Positions 1 through 5,094 of a stretch of DNA of 5,292 bases are shown here, one piece after another. This DNA comes from Candidatus Aenigmatarchaeota archaeon (GTDB taxonomy: Archaea > Aenigmatarchaeota > Aenigmatarchaeia > CG10238-14 > SpSt-28): NCBI GenBank assembly GCA_025058985.1, contig JANXEB010000055.1:1-5292 (forward strand), in the 5' to 3' direction. Below the pieces are notes generated by a model. It saw nothing but the letters and a program-made list of their open reading frames with translations, made no database searches and was not told where the DNA came from. A program made the translations under genes and the position numbers. How positions within the stretch are numbered: position 1 is the stretch's first letter; every line of letters starts with the position of its first letter.

Positions 1-1
1 G

Positions 2-865
2 TTTGAAAAAAATACATTTAAACGTGAAAAGAATGCTGTGTTAAGCGAGATGGAAAATATCGGAGGAGATTCTATAGAGAACCTCATTCCAATTGCAGTT
101 TTTGGAGAAAGTGATTATGGTGATCCTATAGAGGGTTATGAAGATACTGTAAACTCTATTTCAAAAGAAGAGCTTGAGGAATTTAAAATAAAATTTTATT
201 CAGCAAAAAACATTTCACTTCTGATAGAAGGAATGTTTAATGAAAACCATTTAAACATAGTTAGAAAAAATTTTTCTAGCTTAGAAAGTACAGATGTTAC
301 AAGGAAGACTCCAACAAGACTTAGTGGTAGTGATATCGTAAAAAAAATAAACTTTGGAAAACATATCTATTATTCAAAGAGTTTTGAAATTGATTTGTTT
401 GAAGTTGATTTTTCAACTCTACAATCTTTTATCTGGTTAGTTTCTGGTACAAGTCATTCGTTAGTTCTAGATATTTTTAGAAAAAGATATGGAATAAGCT
501 ACGATATAAGTTTTGAGCTTTCTGGATTATATCCAGATAGGGCGATTTTAAGCTTAATAATTCGTGGATACAGAAAAAATAAAGATAAATTAATTGAAAA
601 AGCATATAGCGAGTTAATACATGAAATAATGAGTAAAAACTTCGAAAAATATATTGAATACGCGAGAAGACCTTTAAAATTCAGCTATGAAAAGATTAAA
701 ACAGATTTGTATACCAGGCTCGATGTGGAATCTGTAACGATACCGTGGATTGGAAAAACTTTAGACGATTTTTATTCGAAAATTAATAGTATTAAACAGA
801 TAGATGTGTTAAAAATTTTAGATAGTTTAAAGAATGAAAGAATTGTTAAGCTAATACCAGGTTAG
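2..865 (+). CDS. M16-family (insulinase/pitrilysin-like) zinc peptidase, C-terminal part, 5' end outside window
   Basis: The frame is open from the left edge and gives 287 visible residues ending at TAG (863-865). The first residues (FEKNTFKREKNAVLSEMEN) match the segment of M16 peptidases after the HxxEH helix. By comparison with pitrilysin, visible Glu9 and Glu16 occupy the places of its conserved E162 and zinc ligand E169. The HxxEH motif itself must lie upstream, so activity cannot be judged here. Next comes the usual end of an M16 repeat: FGESDYGDPIEGYEDTVNSI, then a helix and a strand like 'Y.AKNISLLIEGMF'. Around visible residues 150-215 is a second-repeat pattern (SGTSHSLVLDIFRKRYGISYDI) corresponding to the M16 C-terminal domain with its G-x-S-Y turn. 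Family members degrade peptides or process proteins in a clam-shell chamber. A GTG at 38 is an internal codon, not the start. No partner is visible. Family call is firm; substrate is unknown. Confidence 0.82.
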   Translation, partial: FEKNTFKREKNAVLSEMENIGGDSIENLIPIAVFGESDYGDPIEGYEDTVNSISKEELEEFKIKFYSAKNISLLIEGMFNENHLNIVRKNFSSLESTDVTRKTPTRLSGSDIVKKINFGKHIYYSKSFEIDLFEVDFSTLQSFIWLVSGTSHSLVLDIFRKRYGISYDISFELSGLYPDRAILSLIIRGYRKNKDKLIEKAYSELIHEIMSKNFEKYIEYARRPLKFSYEKIKTDLYTRLDVESVTIPWIGKTLDDFYSKINSIKQIDVLKILDSLKNERIVKLIPG

Positions 866-881
866 TTTCATGAAAAATATC

Positions 882-889
882 AATTTAAA
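882..889 (+). promoter_or_regulatory. Probable TATA box of the mgtC-like gene
   Basis: AATTTAAA is centred about 25.5 bp before the ATG at 911, the distance at which archaeal TBP sets a transcription start. The 45-bp gap after the M16 gene has no Shine-Dalgarno sequence, so the mRNA is probably leaderless. Confidence 0.45.
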
Positions 890-910
890 TTAAAAAAATT
901 AACTATCTTT

Positions 911-1345
911 ATGCTGTCTAATGAAGAAATAATCAAACTAGTTTTAAGTGTTTTTCTAGCCTCTTTAATAGGATTGGAAAGAGAATTTAGAAAAAAACCA
1001 GCTGGATTGAGAACACATTGTATAATAGCTTTATCATCTACCATCTATACTTTAGTCTCTATAAAATATTTTTCATTCGACAGCGCGAGAATAGTAGCAA
1101 ACATATTAACCGGCATGGGATTTATAGGAGCTGGAGCTATAATATCATCAAATAGTGGAAGAAGAGTTGGTGTAACAACCGCCTCGACGCTTTGGATAGT
1201 TGCTGCTATAGGAATAGTTGTAGGTGTTGGTTATTACGATCTGGCTATTTTTTCAACTTTTATCACTCTAACAGTTTTAGTAGTCTTTAGAGATATAATG
1301 AAAATAACATTTCCTCGCTCAAGATCTAAGAGTAAAAGCTTTTAA
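911..1345 (+). CDS. MgtC/SapB-family integral membrane protein, short form
   Basis: A 144-residue hydrophobic protein with the hallmarks of the MgtC/SapB membrane domain: GLEREFRKKPAGLRTH (residues 21-36), GMGFIGAGAII (68-78) and VGVTTASTLW (86-95) followed by AAIGIVVGVGYY (98-109). About five membrane segments can be drawn, near residues 7-22, 36-52, 62-79, 88-107 and 110-127. Bacterial MgtC (about 230 residues) has an extra cytosolic C-terminal domain; this protein ends in a short basic tail (FPRSRSKSKSF), so only the membrane domain is present. Family members are linked to magnesium limitation, acid stress and, for Salmonella MgtC, control of the F-type ATP synthase; the molecular activity is unsettled, so the role here is not inferred. 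The ATG at 911 is chosen for its position about 26 bp from a TATA box. The last 20 bp overlap the end of the convergent DHH gene. Confidence 0.88.
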   Translation: MLSNEEIIKLVLSVFLASLIGLEREFRKKPAGLRTHCIIALSSTIYTLVSIKYFSFDSARIVANILTGMGFIGAGAIISSNSGRRVGVTTASTLWIVAAIGIVVGVGYYDLAIFSTFITLTVLVVFRDIMKITFPRSRSKSKSF

Positions 1346-2315
1346 TTTTTTCCAAAAATCTACTAAATTCTTTTTCATTACTAAAAGTAATTCCAGAAGC
1401 TTGTGGATGACCACCGTAAGTAGCTTTTATATCTTTCAATACTTTATCGAGAAAATCAGTTAGGTCTAGTCTAGAGCTTCTTAAAGATACTTTTATTGAG
1501 CCATTCTTTTCTTTTTGAGAAATTACCAAGGTCTTGTTTTTAAACTTTCGTGACAGAATAGTTGCTAGCGTGGAAGAGAAATTATACTTGGAAAAAATTC
1601 TGTAGATTATGAAATCATTTATAACTTTTTTATTTCTTTTAAAATCTTTTATTAGCCTCAATAACTCTTTTTTATATTTAATATAAAACTTACCATAATT
1701 TTTCAAAACATCATTCGGAGAGTTGCTTTTAGCTATAAATTTAACTATTTTTTCGCAAGCTTTTTTCCCACCTATTACTTTAACTGAATCTATGACCATA
1801 GCAATTTTTCCAAGTTTCGTTTTTTTCCAATTTTTTTCGCTTATGTTGAACTTTTTGAGTAGATCGAATCCCATATCGCCAATAGTTCCTACTATTCCTA
1901 TCCATCGAAACTCTTTTAAGTTCAAAATCTTTTCTATTATGTAAGAACAAGGTATATAAACATTGCTATTTTTTAATCTTGGATTTATATAAACTACATA
2001 ATTTGGATAGTTTTTAAGTTGATGATGATCTATAATCATGACTCTTTCAAAAGCTTCTATGATATTTCTATTAATACTAGCTAAATCTAAAAAAATTGCA
2101 TTTTTATATTTTGAGGAATGTTTTAGAACCATTCTCCACCCATCTTCATCGTATTGAGATAGCGACAAGTTCTTATACTTTTTCCCCCTTATTTCTAAAG
2201 CGATTGATACTAAAGAAGCAGAGCAAATACCATCTGTATCATAGTGATGTACTACTAAAAAATCATTCCACTTATTTATAAACTCATCGAACTTACTTCT
2301 GAACTTTTTTATCAC
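1326..2315 (-). CDS. DHH/DHHA1-family phosphoesterase (RecJ/NrnA-like)
   Basis: A 329-residue protein with every core motif of the DHH superfamily: motif I HYDTDG (His24, Asp26, Asp28), motif II Asp77 in FLDLAS, motif III DHH at 96-98, and motif IV Asp147 in GTIGDMG. These residues bind the two Mn/Mg ions. The C-terminal DHHA1 domain ends in YGGHPQASG (300-308), which contacts the nucleic acid or nucleotide in this family. Members include RecJ-type exonucleases, oligoribonucleases (NrnA) and archaeal GAN. The length suits the compact two-domain RecJ-like or NrnA-like group better than long bacterial RecJ, which also has an OB domain; the substrate (ssDNA, RNA, nanoRNA or a dinucleotide) cannot be settled by eye. 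The start is a GTG (2313-2315) overlapping the TGA of the HD gene as GTGA, so the two are co-transcribed and probably translationally coupled. Its 3' end overlaps the mgtC-like gene by 20 bp. Confidence 0.87.
   Translation of the reverse strand: MIKKFRSKFDEFINKWNDFLVVHHYDTDGICSASLVSIALEIRGKKYKNLSLSQYDEDGWRMVLKHSSKYKNAIFLDLASINRNIIEAFERVMIIDHHQLKNYPNYVVYINPRLKNSNVYIPCSYIIEKILNLKEFRWIGIVGTIGDMGFDLLKKFNISEKNWKKTKLGKIAMVIDSVKVIGGKKACEKIVKFIAKSNSPNDVLKNYGKFYIKYKKELLRLIKDFKRNKKVINDFIIYRIFSKYNFSSTLATILSRKFKNKTLVISQKEKNGSIKVSLRSSRLDLTDFLDKVLKDIKATYGGHPQASGITFSNEKEFSRFLEKIKSFYS
1346..1351 (+). terminator. T-run after the mgtC-like gene, possible terminator
   Basis: Six T residues follow the TAA stop at 1343-1345 directly. 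Archaeal RNA polymerase stops at U-tracts without needing a hairpin, so this may terminate the transcript. It lies inside the 3' end of the convergent DHH gene, whose base composition could also explain it. Confidence 0.3.
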
Positions 2316-2935
2316 TCTACTTCTTTTAGTTTTTTAAAAGTTTCTTCATCTAATACTAATACCGGCAATCCACCCTGTTTTGGTTGAGTTGAGAAAAAAT
2401 AGTAATACTCTATTGTGGACAATAGGGAATCTACGTAGTGTAATAATAATGCTTCAAAAGTTCTAGGTTTAACAGTTCCTTGATTACCAGCATGAGCAGC
2501 AACAGCATGAATAACCTCTTCTGGAAAATTTCTAAAATATAATTCCGAAACAATCAAACTCGTATGATCCAATGGTATTGGTGCTGGTTCGAAACCGCTT
2601 TCTGACTTTTTCCATTCATAAACTTTCATTATGTCATGGATTAAAGCAGCTGCTATTAAAACATCTTTATTAAATTGCATACCAAAATTTTTTTCTAATA
2701 TTCTAGCTAATTCTATGCAAGCTTCTGTAACACTTAAAGTATGTTTTACTACCTCTCTTTCAACAAAAGCACCACTACCTATAGAAAACAAAGTTTTAAC
2801 CTCTTCTAAGCTAACTTTTTCGTATTTTTGAAAATCTGGATGATGTAAAGTAGGATCTTTAATAAGCTCGATAACCTTTTTTCTAAGTTTTTCGTCCTCT
2901 ATTTTCTTTGCGAATTCCAAAAGCTTCTCGACCAT
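2312..2935 (-). CDS. HD-domain metal-dependent phosphohydrolase
   Basis: A 207-residue soluble protein with a complete HD-superfamily metal site: His65 (VVKHTLSV), His100-Asp101 (ALIHDIMK), His124 (LDHTS), His148 (AAHAG) and Asp169 (HYVDSLL). Having extra histidines after the HD pair is typical of HD phosphohydrolases with two metals. An N-terminal helical segment (residues 1-50, charged, 'IEDEKLRKKVIELIKDP') precedes the domain. Archaeal proteins of this general build (COG1418-like) include MptB of Methanocaldococcus, an Fe(II) enzyme that opens 7,8-dihydroneopterin 2',3'-cyclic phosphate in the methanopterin pathway. That is one candidate; an RNA or nucleotide 2',3'-cyclic phosphodiesterase or a nucleotidase fits as well. 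It is the first gene of an operon with the DHH phosphoesterase. The ATG at 2933-2935 sits about 26 bp from a TATA box, so the mRNA is probably leaderless. Confidence 0.83.
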   Translation of the reverse strand: MVEKLLEFAKKIEDEKLRKKVIELIKDPTLHHPDFQKYEKVSLEEVKTLFSIGSGAFVEREVVKHTLSVTEACIELARILEKNFGMQFNKDVLIAAALIHDIMKVYEWKKSESGFEPAPIPLDHTSLIVSELYFRNFPEEVIHAVAAHAGNQGTVKPRTFEALLLHYVDSLLSTIEYYYFFSTQPKQGGLPVLVLDEETFKKLKEVE

Positions 2936-2947
2936 AAATTTTATAAG
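2934..2947 (+). promoter_or_regulatory. AT-rich TATA region of tRNA-Asn
   Basis: ATAAATTTTATAAG lies 19 to 32 bp before the mature tRNA-Asn 5' end. The submotif AAATTTTA (2936-2943) is centred 26.5 bp from base 2966, as expected if the transcript starts at or near the mature end. The region touches the start codon of the divergent HD gene. Confidence 0.45.
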
Positions 2948-2957
2948 TAGAAAAACT

Positions 2958-2965
2958 AAATTTAA
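2958..2965 (-). promoter_or_regulatory. Probable TATA box of the HD-DHH operon
   Basis: On the minus strand TTAAATTT is centred about 26.5 bp before the HD gene's ATG. The position where TFB would bind (BRE), just upstream of this box, falls in the first bases of the divergent tRNA-Asn gene, so promoter and tRNA gene share DNA. Confidence 0.5.
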
Positions 2966-3037
2966 GCCTCCGTAGCTCAGCGGTAGAGCGACCGGCTGTT
3001 AACCGGCAGGTCGTGGGTTCAAATCCCACCGGAGGCG
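2966..3037 (+). tRNA. tRNA-Asn (anticodon GTT)
   Basis: A full cloverleaf of 72 bases can be folded by eye. Acceptor stem GCCTCCG (2966-2972) pairs with CGGAGGC (3030-3036); D stem GCTC/GAGC (2975-2978, 2986-2989); anticodon stem 2991-2995 with 3003-3007 and loop CTGTTAA, anticodon GTT at 2998-3000; variable loop AGGTC; T arm GTGGG-TTCAAAT-CCCAC (3013-3029). The discriminator is G at 3037 and CCA is not encoded (CAA follows). There is no intron. The pair 27-43 reads A-C, a mismatch at the top of the anticodon stem. The gene ends 8 bp from the stop codon of uS9, which converges on it. Confidence 0.95.
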
Positions 3038-3042
3038 CAAAA

Positions 3043-3054
3043 TTTTTATCTTTT
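3043..3054 (+). terminator. T-rich tract ending tRNA-Asn transcription
   Basis: TTTTT at 3043-3047 and TTTT at 3051-3054 follow the tRNA within 6 to 17 bases, a usual arrangement for archaeal U-tract termination. The tract overlaps the stop codon and last codons of uS9 on the other strand. Confidence 0.4.
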
Positions 3055-3447
3055 ACTTCTTTGTTTATGTCGACGAGAACCTCTTTTACTTGCACCTTTT
3101 CCGCTCGAATGATGTGGCTCGTTTCTTCTAGAGTCAAATACCAACAAATTTCTATCGTACTCCAAAAAAATCTTCTCCAACTCTTTGTGATGGTGAACCA
3201 AACATCTTCCGATAGCTTGTCTTACTGCCTGTGCCTGGCTAATTAAACCACCTCCTTCAACGTTTACATAAAAATCATATTTTTCGCCAATACCATTAGA
3301 TAATAACAGTGGTTCTTTAACAAACAATTCTAGATATTTGTTCCTAAAATAACTTTCTATACTTTTGGAGTTAATAAAAATTCTTCCACTTCCGTTTTTA
3401 ACATTCAACCTCGCCTTAGATTCTTTTCTCTTTCCAACGAATATCAT
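3046..3447 (-). CDS. rps9: Small-subunit ribosomal protein uS9
   Basis: A 133-residue basic protein of the small ribosomal subunit whose C-terminal tail reaches the P-site tRNA. Family landmarks: GKRKESKARLNVKNGSGRIF (residues 5-24), VEGGGLISQAQAVRQAIGR (63-81), and EYDRNLLVFDSRRNEP (96-111) before a very basic tail. The tail ends RRHKQRSKR; archaeal members I recall usually end in QKSYR, so the last residues are unusual and resemble the bacterial SKR ending. The ATG (3445-3447) overlaps the TGA of uL13 as ATGA, and AGGAG at 3455-3459 on the minus strand gives a good ribosome binding site inside uL13. It is the last gene of eL18-uL13-uS9; the RNA polymerase genes (rpoN, rpoK) that follow in many archaea are absent here. 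Confidence 0.95.
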   Translation of the reverse strand: MIFVGKRKESKARLNVKNGSGRIFINSKSIESYFRNKYLELFVKEPLLLSNGIGEKYDFYVNVEGGGLISQAQAVRQAIGRCLVHHHKELEKIFLEYDRNLLVFDSRRNEPHHSSGKGASKRGSRRHKQRSKR

Positions 3448-3869
3448 TTCTTAGCTCCTAAATATAAAGATAATTCTTTTAAAGTTATGTACTCGCATTT
3501 TAATCTTTTAACATCAGCCTCTTTTATTTTTATAAACACGTTAGCCTTTTTTTCAAGTTCCTTCGGAACACTAATAAAAACTTTTAATCTTTTTAAAGCC
3601 ATTCTTCCTTTGTTTTTTTTAATTGGTAGCATACCTCTCACGGTTCTTCTAAAGATTCTATCTGCATATCTTGGAAAGAAAGGTCCTTTCTTAGGATCTC
3701 CTCTCCTTCTTCTATTTAAATATTTATCTATTATAAATTTTTTACTACCAGACACAACAGCCTTCTCTGCATTTACAACATAAACTCTATATCCGTTTAG
3801 TAAATCCTTAGCTATTGATGAACAAATTCTTCCTAATATTTGATTTTCCGCGTCATATATTTTCAACAT
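3444..3869 (-). CDS. rpl13: Large-subunit ribosomal protein uL13
   Basis: A 141-residue large-subunit protein. Landmarks are the start IYDAENQILGRICSSIAKDL (residues 4-23), VYVVNAEKAVVSGSKK (29-44), the basic loop RRRRGDPKKGPFFPRYADRI and RRTVRGMLPIKKNKGRMALK, then the variable C-terminal helix. The length is normal for archaeal uL13. The ATG at 3867-3869 overlaps the end of eL18 by 7 bp, and its own stop overlaps uS9 by 4 bp, so translation is probably coupled through the operon. There is no clear Shine-Dalgarno sequence before this start, only a GAAG about 6 bases away. Confidence 0.96.
   Translation of the reverse strand: MLKIYDAENQILGRICSSIAKDLLNGYRVYVVNAEKAVVSGSKKFIIDKYLNRRRRGDPKKGPFFPRYADRIFRRTVRGMLPIKKNKGRMALKRLKVFISVPKELEKKANVFIKIKEADVKRLKCEYITLKELSLYLGAKK
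3455..3459 (-). promoter_or_regulatory. Shine-Dalgarno sequence of uS9
   Basis: AGGAG on the minus strand lies 7 bases before the uS9 ATG, inside the 3' end of uL13. It contrasts with the genes at the head of transcripts in this window, which have TATA boxes but no such site. Confidence 0.6.
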
Positions 3870-4222
3870 ATTATCTTCAAATTTTTTGGGTTCGATTCTA
3901 TTAATTCATTAATACTAATAGCTTTTCCGCCAGATTTTTCAATCTTTACCCTAGCTTTTTTACTGAATCTCCATGCAGCTATTGTTAATGGCTTTGATAA
4001 CTCACCAACACTTAAAACCTTTCCAGGTATAACAGCAATCTCATTCTCTTTAACAAATTTATCAATTTTAAAAATATTAACCTCTACTCTTTTTCTTCTT
4101 GGTGTATTTAATTTTTCAATTAAAGCTTTCCAAATTGGTCTTTTAGTTTTTCTATAAGCTATTTCTAGCTTTATCAAAAGTCTCTTCAAACTTGGATTTG
4201 TTGGTCCACTTCTTTTTACCAT
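3863..4222 (-). CDS. rpl18e: Large-subunit ribosomal protein eL18
   Basis: A 119-residue archaeal/eukaryotic-type large-subunit protein, absent from bacteria. Landmarks: KRSGPTNPSLKRLLIKLE (residues 3-20), RPIWKALIEKL (28-38), RRKRVEVNIFKIDKF (42-56), VIPGKVLSVGELSKPLTIAA (64-83), FSKKARVKI then SGGKAISINELIESNPK. The frame stays open upstream to 4435, but that extension is antisense to the THEP1 gene and matches nothing in eL18, while the ATG at 4220-4222 gives the normal family length and start (MVKRSGPTNP). It heads the operon eL18-uL13-uS9. A TATA box inside the divergent THEP1 gene lies about 26 bp upstream, pointing to a leaderless mRNA. Many archaea have rpoD just before this gene; here there is a divergent NTPase gene. 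Confidence 0.95.
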   Translation of the reverse strand: MVKRSGPTNPSLKRLLIKLEIAYRKTKRPIWKALIEKLNTPRRKRVEVNIFKIDKFVKENEIAVIPGKVLSVGELSKPLTIAAWRFSKKARVKIEKSGGKAISINELIESNPKNLKIIC

Positions 4223-4238
4223 ATAAAAATCTTTATAT

Positions 4239-4727
4239 ATGAAGAAATTTATACTCTCCGGTTTGCCCGGAAGCGGTAAATCTACTTTAGTATTGAAAAT
4301 TTTAGAATTTTTGGAAAATAAAATATCAGTAGCTGGGATTATAACACCTGAAATTAGAATAAATGAAAGAAGAGTTGGTTTTAAAGTTATCGATGTTTTT
4401 TCTAGAAAAGAAGAAATATTTGCAAGTATTTTCATAAGATCAAAGTTTAAAATTTCTAAATATTTTGTTGATTTAGAAAAATTTGAAAAAATAGCTTTGG
4501 AAGCCTTAGAAAGAGAAGCAGAGTTCTATATCATTGATGAAATTGGAAAAATGGAGTTATTAAGTAAAAAATTTGAATTAAAGGTTTTGGATATTTTGAA
4601 AAATAAAAACTTTTTAGCAGTAATTCATAGAAATTATTTAAATATTTATAAAGAATTTGGAAAAGTTTATTGGTTAACAAAAGATAATAGAGAAGAAGTT
4701 TTTAAATCTTTAATAAACTATTTGTAA
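4239..4727 (+). CDS. THEP1-family P-loop nucleoside-triphosphatase
   Basis: A 162-residue P-loop NTPase. Walker A is GLPGSGKST (residues 8-16), Walker B is FYIIDEIGKMEL (96-107, Asp100-Glu101), and the stretch GIITPEIRINERRVGFKVID (33-52) is the family signature after the first helix. THEP1, first studied in Aquifex aeolicus, hydrolyses ATP, GTP and other nucleoside triphosphates; archaeal and human (NTPCR) relatives exist, and the physiological role is open. Typical members are about 170-180 residues; this one is a little shorter in the last third but ends with the usual LTKDNREEVF segment. The ATG at 4239 is required by the Walker A position. Only 16 bp separate it from the divergent eL18 gene; I see no convincing TATA box at -26 for it. 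Its last 26 bp overlap the end of the convergent coiled-coil gene. Confidence 0.92.
   Translation: MKKFILSGLPGSGKSTLVLKILEFLENKISVAGIITPEIRINERRVGFKVIDVFSRKEEIFASIFIRSKFKISKYFVDLEKFEKIALEALEREAEFYIIDEIGKMELLSKKFELKVLDILKNKNFLAVIHRNYLNIYKEFGKVYWLTKDNREEVFKSLINYL
4245..4252 (-). promoter_or_regulatory. Probable TATA box of the eL18-uL13-uS9 operon
   Basis: TATAAATT on the minus strand is centred about 26.5 bp before the eL18 ATG, preceded by a purine-rich stretch. It lies within codons 3 to 5 of the divergent THEP1 gene. A second TATA-like string nearer the gene (4232-4240) would put the start inside eL18 and is less likely. Confidence 0.5.
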
Positions 4728-5061
4728 TTTCTTTTGCTGTTTTTTCTTTTTCTTCAGATTCCTTTATTAAGGAAGAGATTATTTTCTCAATTGCTTTTCT
4801 TTTTTCTTCTTCTCCATACTCTATAATTTTTTTAAATGGTTCTAATGCATTGTTTATATCCTTTCTTAAATTTTCTATATCTCTTTTTAATTCTATAATA
4901 GCGCACCATAGTTGAGCAGTTCTTATATCATCTGTAGATGTATATGCTGCTCTATGAAGCTTTGTTTTTTCTAAAACTTCACTCAACAAGCTTTTACTCT
5001 CTTCCCTAAGCAATTCTGTCCATTTCCAATCATTATTGTTTGCTTTTTTACCAAAGAACAT
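4702..5061 (-). CDS. Unrecognised small coiled-coil protein
   Basis: A 119-residue protein I do not recognise. It has no signal peptide or membrane segment. Residues 12-60 look folded and possibly conserved: DWKWTELLREESKSLL (two Trp near the start), then EKTKLHRAAYTSTDD and IRTAQLWCAIIELKRDI. From about residue 55 to the end it is almost pure charged helix rich in Lys, Glu and Ile with heptad-like spacing, so a coiled coil or helical bundle is likely. It is judged real because it has a strong TATA box 26 bp before its ATG, fills the space between tRNA-Tyr and THEP1, and shares the codon style of its neighbours. Its 3' end overlaps THEP1 by 26 bp. It lies just downstream of tRNA-Tyr on the same strand, so read-through from the tRNA is possible. 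No function is assigned. Confidence 0.72.
   Translation of the reverse strand: MFFGKKANNNDWKWTELLREESKSLLSEVLEKTKLHRAAYTSTDDIRTAQLWCAIIELKRDIENLRKDINNALEPFKKIIEYGEEEKRKAIEKIISSLIKESEEKEKTAKEITNSLLKI
4731..4754 (+). terminator. T-rich tract downstream of the THEP1 gene
   Basis: A run of mostly T with six in a row at 4740-4745 and five at 4747-4751 starts 4 bases after the THEP1 stop. This fits archaeal U-tract termination, although the same bases encode Lys/Glu-rich codons of the gene on the other strand. Confidence 0.35.
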
Positions 5062-5082
5062 AATATATATGTGGTGTAAAAG

Positions 5083-5090
5083 TATTTAAA
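5083..5090 (-). promoter_or_regulatory. Probable BRE/TATA promoter of the coiled-coil gene
   Basis: TTTAAATA on the minus strand, preceded by CGAAAAG that matches an archaeal TFB recognition element, is centred 25.5 bp before the ATG at 5061. The BRE is adjacent to the 3' end of tRNA-Tyr (5095). The mRNA should be leaderless. Confidence 0.6.
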
Positions 5091-5094
5091 CTTT

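Noticed and set aside
38..40. GTG as the start of the M16 gene
   Set aside because: The frame is open to the left edge, and the conserved M16 segment with the two Glu residues begins before this codon.
1723..2281. Plus-strand frames opposite the DHH gene
   Set aside because: Antisense to a gene with a complete set of catalytic motifs; no promoter or homology seen.
2631..2831. Plus-strand frame opposite the HD gene
   Set aside because: Antisense shadow of the HD catalytic region.
2883..3137. Minus-strand reading frame of 84 codons across tRNA-Asn
   Set aside because: It contains the GFEPTTCRLTAGRSTAELRR type of peptide that results from translating a tRNA gene in antisense, and it overlaps the ends of HD and uS9.
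3013..3246. Plus-strand frame over the tRNA-Asn 3' half and uS9
   Set aside because: It starts inside the tRNA and is antisense to a clear uS9 gene.
3487..4157. Plus-strand Phe/Leu-rich frames opposite uL13 and eL18
   Set aside because: Antisense shadows of Lys-rich ribosomal protein genes; their apparent membrane-like composition comes from that.
4232..4240. TATATAAAG as the TATA box of eL18
   Set aside because: It is centred only about 14 bp before the ATG, so the transcript would start inside the gene.
4223..4435. N-terminal extension of eL18 by 71 codons
   Set aside because: It is antisense to the Walker A region of THEP1, matches no eL18 sequence, and the family start MVKRSGPTNP is at 4222.
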